A stretch of DNA of 64,000 bases from Hafnia psychrotolerans (GTDB lineage: Bacteria; Pseudomonadota; Gammaproteobacteria; Enterobacterales; Enterobacteriaceae), in NCBI RefSeq assembly GCF_014639435.1, contig NZ_BMFZ01000002.1, positions 372,001 to 436,000 of the forward strand. Direction: 5' to 3'. Below the pieces are notes generated by a model. It had not been told where the DNA came from, searched no databases, and worked only from the letters and a program-made list of their open reading frames with translations. This document shows positions 7,405-15,988 of this stretch, in pieces (position 1 is the first letter of the stretch; every line of letters begins with the position of its first letter). The position numbers and the translations under genes are program-made.

Positions 7405-7866
7405 GAGATCCTTGCGACCGAGTCTCAGTGGCCAGCAGCACGGAGAAGCTGGAGCACGTGAAGGCGCTCGGCGCTTTCGGCGTGATCGATACGCGTGCCA
7501 ACCCAGACTGGTCCGCTGCAGCGCTGGACCTGACTGACCGACGGGCGTGGTGTCGATCATGTGCTCGAACTGATTGGCGGCGACAATATCAGCCGGTCGG
7601 CGGTCGCCCTGACGAGCGGCGGGCGTATCGCCCAGATCGGCTTCATGAAGGGATCGGAGATCGTGCTGTCAGCGGTTCCCATGATGCTCAAAAGGGCCAT
7701 CATCCAGGGTATTTCGGGCGGGCATAGACGGGTGTTCGAGGTCATGAACCGCGTCATTGATGAACACGGCATCAAGCCGGTGATCGACAAGGTCTATGCC
7801 TTTGAGGATGCACGAGCGGCGTTCGGTAAGATGGTCGTTCGGTTCAAGAGTGAAGTTGGAAGCTGA
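7405..7866 (+). pseudogene. Zinc-type alcohol dehydrogenase/quinone reductase, C-terminal remnant
   Basis: The plus strand encodes VASSTEKLEHVKALGAFGVI (the Rossmann segment after the GxGxxG strand of MDR dehydrogenases), continuing to about 7545. A frameshift follows, and the frame from 7549 gives GRGVDHVLELIGG, GGRIAQIGFM and DKVYAFEDARAAFGKMVVRF to a stop at 7864-7866. The catalytic N-terminal domain is missing. The gene is broken by 5' truncation plus a frameshift. It is tail-to-tail with the LysR remnant's truncated 5' side, so their junction near 7400 is a recombination scar. Confidence 0.65.
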
Positions 7867-7907
7867 TTCTTAAATCCGCCCTGTCGTGGCGCGCGTTGTT
7901 CGGCGGG

Positions 7908-7961
7908 GTTTGCGTAGCTATGGCGCAGGGTATCGCGCCATAGCGTAGAATCGTCGGTATT
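7908..7961. repeat. Islet palindromic repeat, copy R3, abutting tRNA-Ser
   Basis: Begins GTTTGCGTAGC and shares the GCGTAGAATCGTCGG block with R2. It contains a perfect 10-bp inverted repeat, GCTATGGCGC (7917-7926) and GCGCCATAGC (7935-7944), with an 8-nt loop. The element stops exactly where the tRNA-Ser CCA end begins (7962), so the right part found in R1 and R2 is absent. Confidence 0.65.
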
Positions 7962-8049
7962 TGGCGGAGGAGGAGAGATTCGAACTCTCGAATGGTTTCC
8001 CATCGCCGGTTTTCAAGACCGGTGCCTTCAGCCGCTCGGCCACCCCTCC
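7962..8049 (-). tRNA. serT: tRNA-Ser(TGA), copy 1
   Basis: An 88-nt class II tRNA gene. The acceptor stem GGAGGGG pairs with CTCCTCC, the anticodon loop is CTTGAAA (anticodon TGA), a long variable arm is present, TTCGAATC forms the T loop, and CCA is encoded. It is identical to the copy at 8236-8323. In E. coli serT also neighbours yccA. Its 3' end is the right border of the accessory islet, a common integration position for islands. Confidence 0.95.
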
Positions 8050-8064
8050 GTAAACAACAATATC

Positions 8065-8091
8065 GTCTAAACACACTCGCTGTGTTTAGAC
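8065..8091. repeat. Perfect 11-bp inverted repeat in leader of tRNA-Ser copy 1
   Basis: GTCTAAACACA, a 5-nt loop CTCGC, then TGTGTTTAGAC. It lies between the predicted promoter and the mature tRNA, so it would fold at the 5' end of the precursor. There is no T tract. The role is unknown. Confidence 0.7.
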
Positions 8092-8098
8092 GGGGCGT

Positions 8099-8126
8099 AG
8101 TATACAAGACCGGATAAAAGATGCAA
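8099..8126 (-). promoter_or_regulatory. Promoter of tRNA-Ser copy 1
   Basis: On the minus strand, TTGCAT and TATACT are separated by 16 bp and followed by a GC-rich discriminator (ACGCCCC), as is usual for stringently controlled stable RNA promoters. Confidence 0.5.
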
Positions 8127-8192
8127 ATATTATTTTCATTACAGCTTGTTGATTTTATGAGTCTTTACACCATCCCACCGTTCAACAGACAC

Positions 8193-8220
8193 AAAAAAAG
8201 CCGCTAATAACTTAGCAGCT
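8193..8220 (-). terminator. Terminator after tRNA-Ser copy 2
   Basis: On the minus strand, AGCTGCTAA and TTAGCGGCT form a 9-bp stem with a 4-nt loop, followed by seven T residues. It separates the two tRNA transcription units. Confidence 0.75.
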
Positions 8221-8235
8221 TTCTTGTGTTGTTTA

Positions 8236-8323
8236 TGGCGGAGGAGGAGAGATTCGAACTCTCGAATGGTTTCCCATCGCCGGTTTTCAAGACCGGTGCC
8301 TTCAGCCGCTCGGCCACCCCTCC
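8236..8323 (-). tRNA. serT: tRNA-Ser(TGA), copy 2
   Basis: Same 88-nt sequence as copy 1, including the encoded CCA and anticodon TGA. It has its own strong promoter upstream and a terminator downstream, so it is an independent transcription unit and not a dicistron with copy 1. Confidence 0.95.
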
Positions 8324-8335
8324 GCAACGAAGCGA

Positions 8336-8364
8336 ACTATAAACATAGCCATTCTGCTTGTAAA
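8336..8364 (-). promoter_or_regulatory. Promoter of tRNA-Ser copy 2
   Basis: TTTACA, a 17-bp spacer and TATAGT on the minus strand, 12 nt before the first tRNA base. This is close to the sigma-70 consensus with optimal spacing. Confidence 0.6.
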
Positions 8365-8585
8365 GCCTGATTGCATTCATTTGCCTGAAAAACCAGCATT
8401 CGAGGGTCAATCGATGATTAAATCATCATTGCGGTCTTTTTATCGTCACTGAACGATGTCGTCGCGGCCTGTAGATGGGTAAAGAAGGGTAAAACACCTT
8501 TAATCACTCACTGTAACTATTTATGATTCCAGCCTGATTGTATTTTCACCGACTCCCCTCTTTGTCGATAAGTGAGATTTTTACT

Positions 8586-9248
8586 ATGGATCGTATTGTT
8601 GCCTCCTCCTCATCACGCGCTGGCTCCTTATTAAGCACACACCGAGTCCTGCGTAATACTTATTTTATGCTGGCACTGACGCTGGGCGTTTCTGCTATTA
8701 CGGCCACGGCCAGTACCGTTCTGCGCCTGCCGTCTCCGGGCATGCTGATCACACTGGTTGGTTTTTACGGCTTGATGTTCCTGACTTATCGCACGGCCGA
8801 CCGCCCTGTAGGCATCCTCGCTACCTTCGCCCTGACCGGCTTTATGGGCTATACCTTGGGTCCGATGCTCAACTCACTGCTTTCGGCCGGTGCGGGTGAC
8901 ATTATTATGCTGGCCCTCGGCGGCACCGCGCTGGTGTTCTTTAGCTGTTCTGCCTATGTGCTCACCACACGCAAAGATATGTCGTTCCTGTCAGGTATGA
9001 TGATGGCAGGGTTTGTGGTCTTACTGGTCGCGGTTATCGCCAACCTTTTCCTACAGATCCCTGCCCTGTCGCTGGCGATAAGCTGCCTGTTTATTCTGTT
9101 CTCGGCCGGTGCAATTTTGTGGGAGACCAGTAATATCATTCACGGTGGAGAAACCAACTACATCCGTGCGACGGTCAGCCTGTATGTCTCGCTGTATAAT
9201 GTGTTTGTCAGCCTGCTGAGTATTTTAGGGCTTTCACGCAGCAATTAA
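8586..9248 (+). CDS. yccA: BAX inhibitor-1-like membrane protein YccA (FtsH modulator)
   Basis: 220 residues, the same length class as E. coli YccA (219), with about seven hydrophobic segments and the conserved C-terminal [20 protein letters not shown] motif. YccA is an inner-membrane protein that is a substrate and modulator of the FtsH protease with HflKC. I place the start at ATG 8586 (MDRIVASSS), which matches the E. coli N-terminus. The open frame extends 16 codons upstream. It is monocistronic, between serT and tusE, with a terminator after it. Confidence 0.95.
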   Translation: MDRIVASSSSRAGSLLSTHRVLRNTYFMLALTLGVSAITATASTVLRLPSPGMLITLVGFYGLMFLTYRTADRPVGILATFALTGFMGYTLGPMLNSLLSAGAGDIIMLALGGTALVFFSCSAYVLTTRKDMSFLSGMMMAGFVVLLVAVIANLFLQIPALSLAISCLFILFSAGAILWETSNIIHGGETNYIRATVSLYVSLYNVFVSLLSILGLSRSN

Positions 9249-9275
9249 CTTGCAGGCGGTAATTAAAACACCGAT

Positions 9276-9306
9276 GAAGCCTCGCAAATGCGGGGCTTCT
9301 TATTTT
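9276..9306 (+). terminator. Terminator after yccA
   Basis: Stem GAAGCCTCGC (9276-9285) and GCGGGGCTTC (9290-9299) with a 4-nt loop and a T-rich tail. Confidence 0.75.
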
Positions 9307-9363
9307 GTGCTGGATAGCTTTTTGTTAGACTGTACGCTGTTTTTTTTACCACTTTGAGGTTTT

Positions 9364-9693
9364 ATGCTGGAGTTTGCAGGTCGCGAAATAGAAACCGACG
9401 CGCAGGGTTATCTGAAAAACAGTGCTGACTGGAACGAAGCCATGGCCCCCCTTTTGGCCCAACAGGAATCGATTGTCCTGACTGACGCACACTGGCAAGT
9501 GATCCGCTTTGTGCGCGAATTCTATCTTGAATTCAATACCTCGCCCGCCATCCGCATGTTGGTCAAAGCCATGGGCCAAAAATACGGTGAAGAAAAAGGC
9601 AACAGCCGTTACCTGTTCCGGCTGTTCCCTGAAGGCCCGGCCAAGCAGGCGACCAAAATTGCCGGGCTGCCCAAGCCAGTGAAATGTCTGTAA
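9364..9693 (+). CDS. tusE: Sulfur-relay protein TusE
   Basis: 109 residues, the length of E. coli TusE. The DsrC-family C-terminus ends in KPVKCL, placing the essential cysteine at the penultimate position. TusE receives sulfur from the TusBCD complex and hands it to MnmA for 2-thiolation of tRNA wobble uridine. The [20 protein letters not shown] region is the conserved family core. It is convergent with acyP, with only 19 bp between the two stops. Confidence 0.95.
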   Translation: MLEFAGREIETDAQGYLKNSADWNEAMAPLLAQQESIVLTDAHWQVIRFVREFYLEFNTSPAIRMLVKAMGQKYGEEKGNSRYLFRLFPEGPAKQATKIAGLPKPVKCL

Positions 9694-9712
9694 ATGATAC
9701 CGGCAAGCTCGG

Positions 9713-9991
9713 TCAGTGGCGGATTTTAAAGTCGCTGAATTCGCCAGGCGCAGTGGGTTCGCTTAATACACGATCTACGGTGGCATGTTTCGGCCCGCCC
9801 TGTTTTAGCCACGCTAGCAATTGTTCAACGTTTTCCTGCTCCCCACAGGCCACAACTTCTACACTGCCGTCATCCAGATTTCTGGCATATCCGGTCAGAC
9901 CTAGCGCAGTGGCTTGGTGCTGTGTCGCAAAGCGAAACCCAACACCTTGTACCCGACCATAGACATAGGCGGCTATACTGATTTTTGCCAT
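9713..9991 (-). CDS. yccX: Acylphosphatase YccX
   Basis: 92-residue acylphosphatase, which hydrolyses the carboxyl-phosphate bond of acyl phosphates. The active-site segment [15 protein letters not shown] carries the phosphate-binding arginine, and [11 protein letters not shown] carries the catalytic asparagine. The start is ATG 9991 (complement, [10 protein letters not shown]). The open frame upstream of it has no family similarity and runs into the divergent rlmI promoter. Confidence 0.95.
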   Translation of the reverse strand: MAKISIAAYVYGRVQGVGFRFATQHQATALGLTGYARNLDDGSVEVVACGEQENVEQLLAWLKQGGPKHATVDRVLSEPTAPGEFSDFKIRH

Positions 9992-10088
9992 AATATTCTC
10001 TCCGTAGCGGTATGGTTCGTTGCAATTTAGACTGCTTGCCCGGACAATGACGCTCTTTTTTGTCTCCGAACTGACAGAACCTAATTCT

Positions 10089-11282
10089 ATGACTGCTCGT
10101 TTATTTTTGGCCAAAGGCCGCGAAAAATCCCTCCTGCGCCGCCACCCGTGGGTGTTTTCCGGTGCAGTAACCCGTGTCGAAGGTAAAGCCCTTTCCGGTG
10201 ACACTATTGATATTGTAGACAGTCAGGGCAAATGGCTGGCTCGCGGTGCCTATTCTCCCGCCTCGCAAATCCGGGTTCGCGTCTGGACATTCCGTCAGGA
10301 TGAAGATATCGATATCGAATTTTTCGTCCGCCGTTTACAGCAGGCACAAAGCTGGCGTGACTGGATTGCCAAACGCGATGGTCTTGACAGTTACCGCTTA
10401 ATTGCCGGTGAATCCGATGGTCTACCAGGCATCACCATCGATCGTTTTCAAAACTTCCTGGTCCTGCAGTTGCTCTCTGCTGGGGCGGAATATCAGCGTG
10501 CTCCTCTGCTCGCTGCACTGCAGAAATGTTACCCGGAATGCGCTATTTGGGACCGTTCTGACGTCGCCGTGCGTAAGAAAGAGGGGCTGGAATTAACCCA
10601 GGGTCACGTTCTGGGTGAAGAACCCCCGGCCTTGTTGCCGATTCAGGAACATGGCATGAGTTTGCTGGTCGATATCAAAGAAGGTCATAAAACGGGCTTC
10701 TACCTCGACCAACGTGACAGCCGACTGGCTGCGCGTAACTACGCCGCAGGTCGAAAAGTCCTGAACTGCTTCTCTTATACCGGTGCTTTTGCTGTTTCCG
10801 CGTTGATGGGCGGTTGTGAGAAAGTCATTAATGTTGATACTTCACAAAGTGCGCTGGATATTGCCCGCCAGAACGTCGAGCTGAATAATCTGGACCTGTC
10901 TAAAGCCGAGTTTGTGCGCGAAGACGTGTTCCAGCTTCTGCGCAAATATCGTGCAGAAGGCGAACAATTCGACATGATCGTGATGGACCCACCCAAATTT
11001 GTCGAAAACAAAAATCAGCTGGCTAGCGCCTGCCGCGGTTACAAAGATATCAATATGCTAGCATTACAGTTGTTGCGTCCGGGCGGGATTTTGTTGAGTT
11101 TCTCATGCTCCGGTCTGCTGCCAACAGATTTGTTCCAGAAGATCCTCGCCGACGCGGCGCTCGATGCCCATCGTGAGATTCAGTTTGTTGAGCAGTTCCG
11201 TCAGGCGGCTGACCACCCAGTGATTGGTTCTTATCCTGAAGGTCTCTATCTGAAAGGTTTCGCCTGTGTGGTGATGTCCTGA
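10089..11282 (+). CDS. rlmI: 23S rRNA m5C1962 methyltransferase RlmI
   Basis: 397 residues, compared with 396 in E. coli. An N-terminal PUA domain ([20 protein letters not shown]) precedes a SAM-dependent Rossmann methyltransferase with [15 protein letters not shown], the acidic VDTSQ step and the DPPKF motif. A cysteine in FSCSG near the end is the usual catalytic candidate. I start at ATG 10089 ([10 protein letters not shown]), as in E. coli. The frame continues 23 codons upstream without similarity. It is divergent from yccX. Confidence 0.95.
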   Translation: MTARLFLAKGREKSLLRRHPWVFSGAVTRVEGKALSGDTIDIVDSQGKWLARGAYSPASQIRVRVWTFRQDEDIDIEFFVRRLQQAQSWRDWIAKRDGLDSYRLIAGESDGLPGITIDRFQNFLVLQLLSAGAEYQRAPLLAALQKCYPECAIWDRSDVAVRKKEGLELTQGHVLGEEPPALLPIQEHGMSLLVDIKEGHKTGFYLDQRDSRLAARNYAAGRKVLNCFSYTGAFAVSALMGGCEKVINVDTSQSALDIARQNVELNNLDLSKAEFVREDVFQLLRKYRAEGEQFDMIVMDPPKFVENKNQLASACRGYKDINMLALQLLRPGGILLSFSCSGLLPTDLFQKILADAALDAHREIQFVEQFRQAADHPVIGSYPEGLYLKGFACVVMS

Positions 11283-11405
11283 TTTTAGCGTTCTCTGTTT
11301 TATCCAGGTGCAAATCGCGAATCCTCGGTGCTTAAGGTGGTCAAAGCTTGAAATCCGTCGTTCTGCCTCCATATAGGAGAAAGAATAAAATTTCAGGAGG
11401 TAACT

Positions 11406-11723
11406 ATGATTGCCAGCAAATTCGGGATAGGCCAACAGGTCCGCCACAGACTTTTAGGCTACTTAGGCGTAGTGATTGATGTTGATGCAGAATACTCACT
11501 TGATAAACCGGATGCCGACGAACTGGATGCCGATGACGCAATGCGCGCCGCACCTTGGTATCACGTGGTACTTGAAGATGATAAAGGCCAGCCGGTGCAC
11601 ACCTATTTGGCTGAGGTTCAAATTGATCATGAAGCCGCCCGCTCGCACCCGGAACAGACTTCACTTGACGATTTAGCAGAATCTGTCCGCAACCAGTTAC
11701 TGGCGCCGCGCCTGCGAAATTAG
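11406..11723 (+). CDS. hspQ: Heat shock protein HspQ
   Basis: 105 residues, collinear with E. coli HspQ ([14 protein letters not shown] to LLAPRLRN). HspQ is a small hemimethylated-DNA-binding-fold protein. It is induced by heat and acts as a specificity-enhancing factor for the Lon protease. A strong AGGAGG lies 6 nt before the ATG. A degenerate copy of the dispersed repeat may lie in the 123-bp gap after rlmI. Confidence 0.95.
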   Translation: MIASKFGIGQQVRHRLLGYLGVVIDVDAEYSLDKPDADELDADDAMRAAPWYHVVLEDDKGQPVHTYLAEVQIDHEAARSHPEQTSLDDLAESVRNQLLAPRLRN

Positions 11724-11750
11724 GGACATTGATGCCTATTTTTGTGATGA

Positions 11751-11780
11751 AAAACCGATCCCATGAAGATCGGTTTTTTT
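11751..11780 (+). terminator. Terminator between hspQ and yccU
   Basis: Stem AAAACCGATC (11751-11760) and GATCGGTTTT (11768-11777), a 7-nt loop, and a run of seven T. It can serve hspQ and, because of the A tract, possibly the convergent yccU. Confidence 0.8.
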
Positions 11781-11803
11781 ATGCCCGATAACCCAACCCA
11801 GGA

Positions 11804-12217
11804 CTATTTTTCAAGGCCCAGCCTTGGGATCTCAATTTTCGGACAACGGTCCATCACCACTTTCATTCCGGCTTGTTTCGCCAGCACCGCGGCCTGCTCA
11901 TTGATCACACCAAGCTGTAACCACAATACTTTTGCGCCAATATCCACCGCTTCCTGAGCCACCCCATAAGCCGCTTCTACATTACGAAAAATATCCACCA
12001 TATCCACCGGCTGGGGAATGTCGGCTAGCGTCGTATAAGCCGTTTGCCCAAGCAGGGTTTTACCAGCCAGTTTCGGGCTCACCGGAATAACGTCATACCC
12101 TTGCGAGAGTAGATACGCCATCACCCCAAAACTTGGCCGTGCGGGATTATCACTGGCGCCCACTAAGGCGATGGTTTTGACCTCGTTAAGGATCGTGCTG
12201 ATATCATTATCTTGCAT
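11804..12217 (-). CDS. yccU: CoA-binding domain protein YccU
   Basis: 137-residue Rossmann-like CoA_binding protein. IALVGASDNPARPSFGVMAY is the nucleotide loop, and KVLWLQLGVINEQA and VMDRCPKIE are the conserved later blocks. It has the same length as E. coli YccU. The biochemical role is unknown. The start is ATG 12217 (complement), preceded by TGAGG at good spacing. The frame upstream extends 19 codons without similarity. Confidence 0.9.
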   Translation of the reverse strand: MQDNDISTILNEVKTIALVGASDNPARPSFGVMAYLLSQGYDVIPVSPKLAGKTLLGQTAYTTLADIPQPVDMVDIFRNVEAAYGVAQEAVDIGAKVLWLQLGVINEQAAVLAKQAGMKVVMDRCPKIEIPRLGLEK

Positions 12218-12417
12218 GGCATAAACCTCATTGAAAGATGTAATGAAAGTGTAACTCAGCCCTTCGTCTTCCACAGCCTTTCACCACCGTCAACGCTGTG
12301 CAGTAATGCACGAAATGATGTTTCAAAAAGTAAAACTAGATACATTATGTAAAATTTTGACACACTCCGTGTATTGTTTGATAATAGCGATTATCGATAG
12401 CGGTAAAAGGGATGATT

Positions 12418-13074
12418 ATGAAAGTCAGAATGATGGCCGTATTATTGTCTGTTTGCCTATTGGCACCCGCTTCTGCTACCAGTCTGAAGCTTTCTCCTGA
12501 ACTGGATTTGCTGGTAATTGATGGCAAAAAGATGTCGGGCGCAATCCTCAAAGGAGCTGACAGTCTTGAAATAGATGCCGGACAGCACCAGATTTTATTT
12601 CAGGTGAGTAAAACCCTGTCCCCCGCCATCATGCCCCCTTTGACCTACCGCTCCCCGGCGATGATCGTGACTTTCAGCGCCAAAGACTTGCGTTCCGTTT
12701 CCTTGGTATTGCCGACCCTGAATAACGAAACGGACGCCGCACTCTTCAATAGAAAACTTAATTACCGCATGGTGGATGAACATGGCCAGGACGTTGCTAC
12801 CCGCCGAGATGTACTGAGATCGGCGACGTTTAGCCATTCCGCTGATTTGGTAAAAATCATGATCCATTACAACCAGTCTGGTCTGAGAGCCTCTGTGCCC
12901 GATTTCGCAGCACTGGCGCAAAAGGGTGATTTAGCCGTTGATCCCACTGCACTCTCAGCGCTAATTCCGGCCAGCCAGGATCATAATCAATCTTTACCTT
13001 CTTTCTGGGCACAACTTACTGCGTCACCGCATTTCAGCCATTTTCTGTCTTGGTTCGTTCTGCCCCGCGCCTGA
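12418..13074 (+). CDS. yccT: DUF2057 periplasmic protein YccT
   Basis: 218 residues. A Sec signal peptide (MKVRMMAVLLSVCLLAPASA) is followed by a DUF2057 domain (LKLSPELDLLVIDGKKM, QILFQVSKTL). The family is secreted to the periplasm. E. coli YccT (CsgI) has been reported to affect curli assembly. ATG 12418 is preferred over 12412, because the AAAAGG ribosome site lies 7 nt from 12418 and only 1-2 nt from 12412. Confidence 0.85.
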   Translation: MKVRMMAVLLSVCLLAPASATSLKLSPELDLLVIDGKKMSGAILKGADSLEIDAGQHQILFQVSKTLSPAIMPPLTYRSPAMIVTFSAKDLRSVSLVLPTLNNETDAALFNRKLNYRMVDEHGQDVATRRDVLRSATFSHSADLVKIMIHYNQSGLRASVPDFAALAQKGDLAVDPTALSALIPASQDHNQSLPSFWAQLTASPHFSHFLSWFVLPRA

Positions 13075-13219
13075 TATCAAAGAGATTCCACCATCAACGT
13101 CACGAATTGCATTTTCATTCCCACAATTCTTGCGCTAACACTATGCAGTAAAACGCAGTTTCAGTACTCTGAATGTCTCTATACTCTGCGTTTCTGACTC
13201 TGCGTTTAAGGGATAATTG

Positions 13220-13681
13220 ATGGAATTTACTACCCGCACTATTGCCAGGAAAAAACACATCGCGCTTGTCGCGCATGACCACTGCAAAAACATGCTGATG
13301 AAATGGGTTGATATCAATATTACCGAACTGGCAATGCACACGCTTTATGCCACGGGTACGACCGGTAATCTGGTGCAGCGTAACACCGGCATTGAAGTCA
13401 AAAGTATGTTGAGTGGCCCGATGGGGGGTGATCAGCAGGTGGGAGCAATGATTGCGGAAGGGAAAATCGATATGCTGATTTTCTTGTGGGATCCGCTCAA
13501 TGCTGTCCCTCATGACCCCGACGTGAAGGCCCTGCTACGTCTGGCCACCGTGTGGAATATTCCGGTGGCCACCAATCTGGCAACCGCAGATTTTCTGATT
13601 GCGTCACCGTTGTTTAAGTCAGAAGTGGATATTTCTATTCCTGACTACCCGCGCTATTTGCAGTCACGTCTGAAAGAGTAA
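13220..13681 (+). CDS. mgsA: Methylglyoxal synthase
   Basis: 153 residues, starting [22 protein letters not shown]. MgsA converts dihydroxyacetone phosphate to methylglyoxal and phosphate, a bypass that relieves sugar-phosphate stress. [11 protein letters not shown] contains the catalytic aspartate, and the later [13 protein letters not shown] holds the conserved Asp and His residues. A TTG three bases upstream is also in frame, but ATG 13220 matches E. coli. It is convergent with helD. Confidence 0.95.
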   Translation: MEFTTRTIARKKHIALVAHDHCKNMLMKWVDINITELAMHTLYATGTTGNLVQRNTGIEVKSMLSGPMGGDQQVGAMIAEGKIDMLIFLWDPLNAVPHDPDVKALLRLATVWNIPVATNLATADFLIASPLFKSEVDISIPDYPRYLQSRLKE

Positions 13682-13742
13682 CCCCGTCATCTGCCCGTCA
13701 AAATCACACCATGATGTATGTGACGGGCATCTTCGCAATGGG

Positions 13743-15797
13743 TCATGGTTTGCGCTGAACCGGTACACCCAGATTGTCCAGCTGTTCGACAAACACTGAC
13801 GGCTGAGACTTATTCTGCATTAACCAAACATTATGCTTCGCGCGAGTCATCGCGACGTAAAGCAGGCGTCGCTCCTCGGCATCATCAAAGTCCTCAGGTT
13901 TCGGCAGCAATACCTGTTCCAAAATCGACTCACGCGCAGCCGCTGGGAAACCGTCATTGCCTTCGTCCAGACCGACAATGATCACATATTCAGCCTGCTG
14001 ACCTTTGCTGGCGTGGATTGTCATAAACGCGATATTCAACTGAGGCCAGCGTGTCGCGGCTTTCTGCAACACCTCAGGGCGTCGGTGATGGTAGCGGGCC
14101 AGAATGAGGATCTGCTCATCGGATTTGGCAAAACCACTGAGCTTGTCCAACAGCGCATCCAGTTGCTCTTCGGGCAGGATCACTATGGCTTTTTTATTCC
14201 CCTTCGTCAGGCTGTTTAGCGGCTTCTTCAATTGGTAGGGATTTTGCTGCACGAACTTGTTAGCGATTTCCCCGATACGATCGTTGAAACGATAGGTGGT
14301 ATCCAGTGCACATTGTGCACCGTCACCAAAGTTAGCTGCAAAAGCCGTGGTCAGTGACAGCTCTGCGCCGCTGAAACGATAAATAGCCTGCCAATCATCA
14401 CCCACAGCGAATAGGCTGGTATGGCTGTTTTGCTGCCGTAGGGCGGATAACAGGCGCGCACGCTGAGGTGAGATGTCCTGAAACTCATCAACCAAAATAT
14501 GCTTCCATGGACTGATAAAGCGTCCTTTCTCAAGAATATTCACTGCCTGATGGATAAGACCAGAAAAGTCGACAGCATCTTCCGCCTTCAATGCTGCTTT
14601 CCAGGCTTTCAACAGCGGGGCCATTAGTCGGATACGTTTCTGAAAAAGATCGCGCACCTCTTCAGAAGCTTGTTCGACCATCTCAGCCTGGCTACCGCCG
14701 TGCATCCGCATCAAACCGAGCCAGCGTTCAAGCCGGCTGCCAAGACGTTCGCTCAGCGCTTTATCTTTCCAATAATCACCTTCGGGAACCACCCATCCCA
14801 GCTCTTCAGTCATCCATTGTCGCCAACCACTGGCCTGTACTTTTTTCTCGGCACATTGCTGCTGCCAGGTTTTGATCAACAAACTGCGGCGGGATTTACT
14901 GTCGGTTTCCAGCTTACTGATTTTTGGCGTTTTCTTACTGCCTTCCTGAATGATGTGCAGCGCCAGCGCATGGAAAGTTTTCGCCTTGATACTGCTGGTA
15001 CTAAGGCGTTCTTTGATTCGACCGTTCATTTCATCCGCTGCCTGCCGGCCAAAAGCCAGCAACAGGATCTGTTCCGGATGGGCCTCTTGCCGATGCAATA
15101 GCCATCCAGCACGCGCCACGAGAACAGAGGTTTTACCACTGCCCGCACCGGCTAAGACCAATACGGCATCTTCGCCGTTGACCACGGCGCGGCACTGACT
15201 GTTATTAAGGGGTGTGGTTTCAATACTGTCGAAGAAATCGCGGTTTTGTTCGATCACCCGTTCGGTCCAGACAAGATTACGCTGATCAACACGTTGTACG
15301 CCCTGCCGAAGCCATTTAAGGCAGAGTTCGTAATCTTCACGGCAATTGTCAAACTCGCCAAGACGCTCTACGGGAACTGGCACCGCAGAGAAAGCCGCCG
15401 AAATGCCTTGCTGAACAGCCTTCAGCTCACTTTTTTTGAACCATTTATCTTGCTGCTCAATACGCGCAATATTTTCAGCTTGCTCGTGCATAACACCCGC
15501 ACTGACTTCGCTCATCTCCTCACTCCAGCGCTGCCAGACTTTTAGAAGATGCTGATAAAACTGCTGGGTTTCCTGCCACTCGGTGCCGTGAAGCCTGACG
15601 ACTTTCTCTTCTGGCAGTTCAAACTCCAATTCACCCCACACGATGCCGCGTTTGCATCGGATGTGAACGAGTTGATTGAAAGGGATAAGGTAGTGATGTT
15701 TATCGCCACTGACTTCCACGCCTGCATTGAGCAATCGCACCCGGTTATAAGGATGCTGTGCCAGATGTTTCCCGAATGAAGTCGATTTCAGTTCCAT
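13743..15797 (-). CDS. helD: DNA helicase IV HelD
   Basis: 684 residues, the same as E. coli helicase IV. It is a superfamily 1 UvrD-like 3'-5' helicase with an N-terminal extension of about 200 residues. Walker A is VLAGAGSGKTSVLVARAGWL (about residues 215-235). Motif II is ILVDEFQDISPQR, motif III is AVGDDWQAIYRFSGAE, and late motifs are MTIHASKGQQAEYV and LLYVAMTRAKH. It acts in DNA repair and recombination. The gene is alone on its strand, convergent with mgsA and divergent from yccF. Confidence 0.95.
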   Translation of the reverse strand: MELKSTSFGKHLAQHPYNRVRLLNAGVEVSGDKHHYLIPFNQLVHIRCKRGIVWGELEFELPEEKVVRLHGTEWQETQQFYQHLLKVWQRWSEEMSEVSAGVMHEQAENIARIEQQDKWFKKSELKAVQQGISAAFSAVPVPVERLGEFDNCREDYELCLKWLRQGVQRVDQRNLVWTERVIEQNRDFFDSIETTPLNNSQCRAVVNGEDAVLVLAGAGSGKTSVLVARAGWLLHRQEAHPEQILLLAFGRQAADEMNGRIKERLSTSSIKAKTFHALALHIIQEGSKKTPKISKLETDSKSRRSLLIKTWQQQCAEKKVQASGWRQWMTEELGWVVPEGDYWKDKALSERLGSRLERWLGLMRMHGGSQAEMVEQASEEVRDLFQKRIRLMAPLLKAWKAALKAEDAVDFSGLIHQAVNILEKGRFISPWKHILVDEFQDISPQRARLLSALRQQNSHTSLFAVGDDWQAIYRFSGAELSLTTAFAANFGDGAQCALDTTYRFNDRIGEIANKFVQQNPYQLKKPLNSLTKGNKKAIVILPEEQLDALLDKLSGFAKSDEQILILARYHHRRPEVLQKAATRWPQLNIAFMTIHASKGQQAEYVIIVGLDEGNDGFPAAARESILEQVLLPKPEDFDDAEERRLLYVAMTRAKHNVWLMQNKSQPSVFVEQLDNLGVPVQRKP

Positions 15798-15937
15798 ATC
15801 ATCACGCCATTGTTCTCACTGTAAAAGCCGCTAATTGATAGCGGGTTATTAATTAAGGAGTTGCTGGCAGTTTACCTGCAACAAGCACTGGCGCTCTACC
15901 CCCCCAATCAGGGTAGAATAAAAAGAGCTGAATTTCC

Positions 15938-15957
15938 GTTAACGCCATGGCGTTAAC
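15938..15957. promoter_or_regulatory. Perfect 20-bp palindrome upstream of yccF-yccS
   Basis: GTTAACGCCATGGCGTTAAC reads the same on both strands and ends 31 bp before the yccF start. The length and position suit an operator, but no regulator is known to me for it. Confidence 0.5.
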
Positions 15958-15988
15958 TACCTGTTTCTGATTTGAGTCGAGTGATGAC

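Noticed and set aside
5044-7961. R1-R3 as integron attC sites
   Set aside because: They follow single genes and can fold, and R1/R2 include a TCTAAC string. However, the boundary core GTTRRRY is not found at the expected place, arm lengths differ, and no integron integrase is visible.
7844-8410. Minus-strand open frames across both tRNA-Ser genes
   Set aside because: They translate the tRNA sequence itself (repeated GRAAEGTGLENRRWE) and are artefacts of structured RNA genes.
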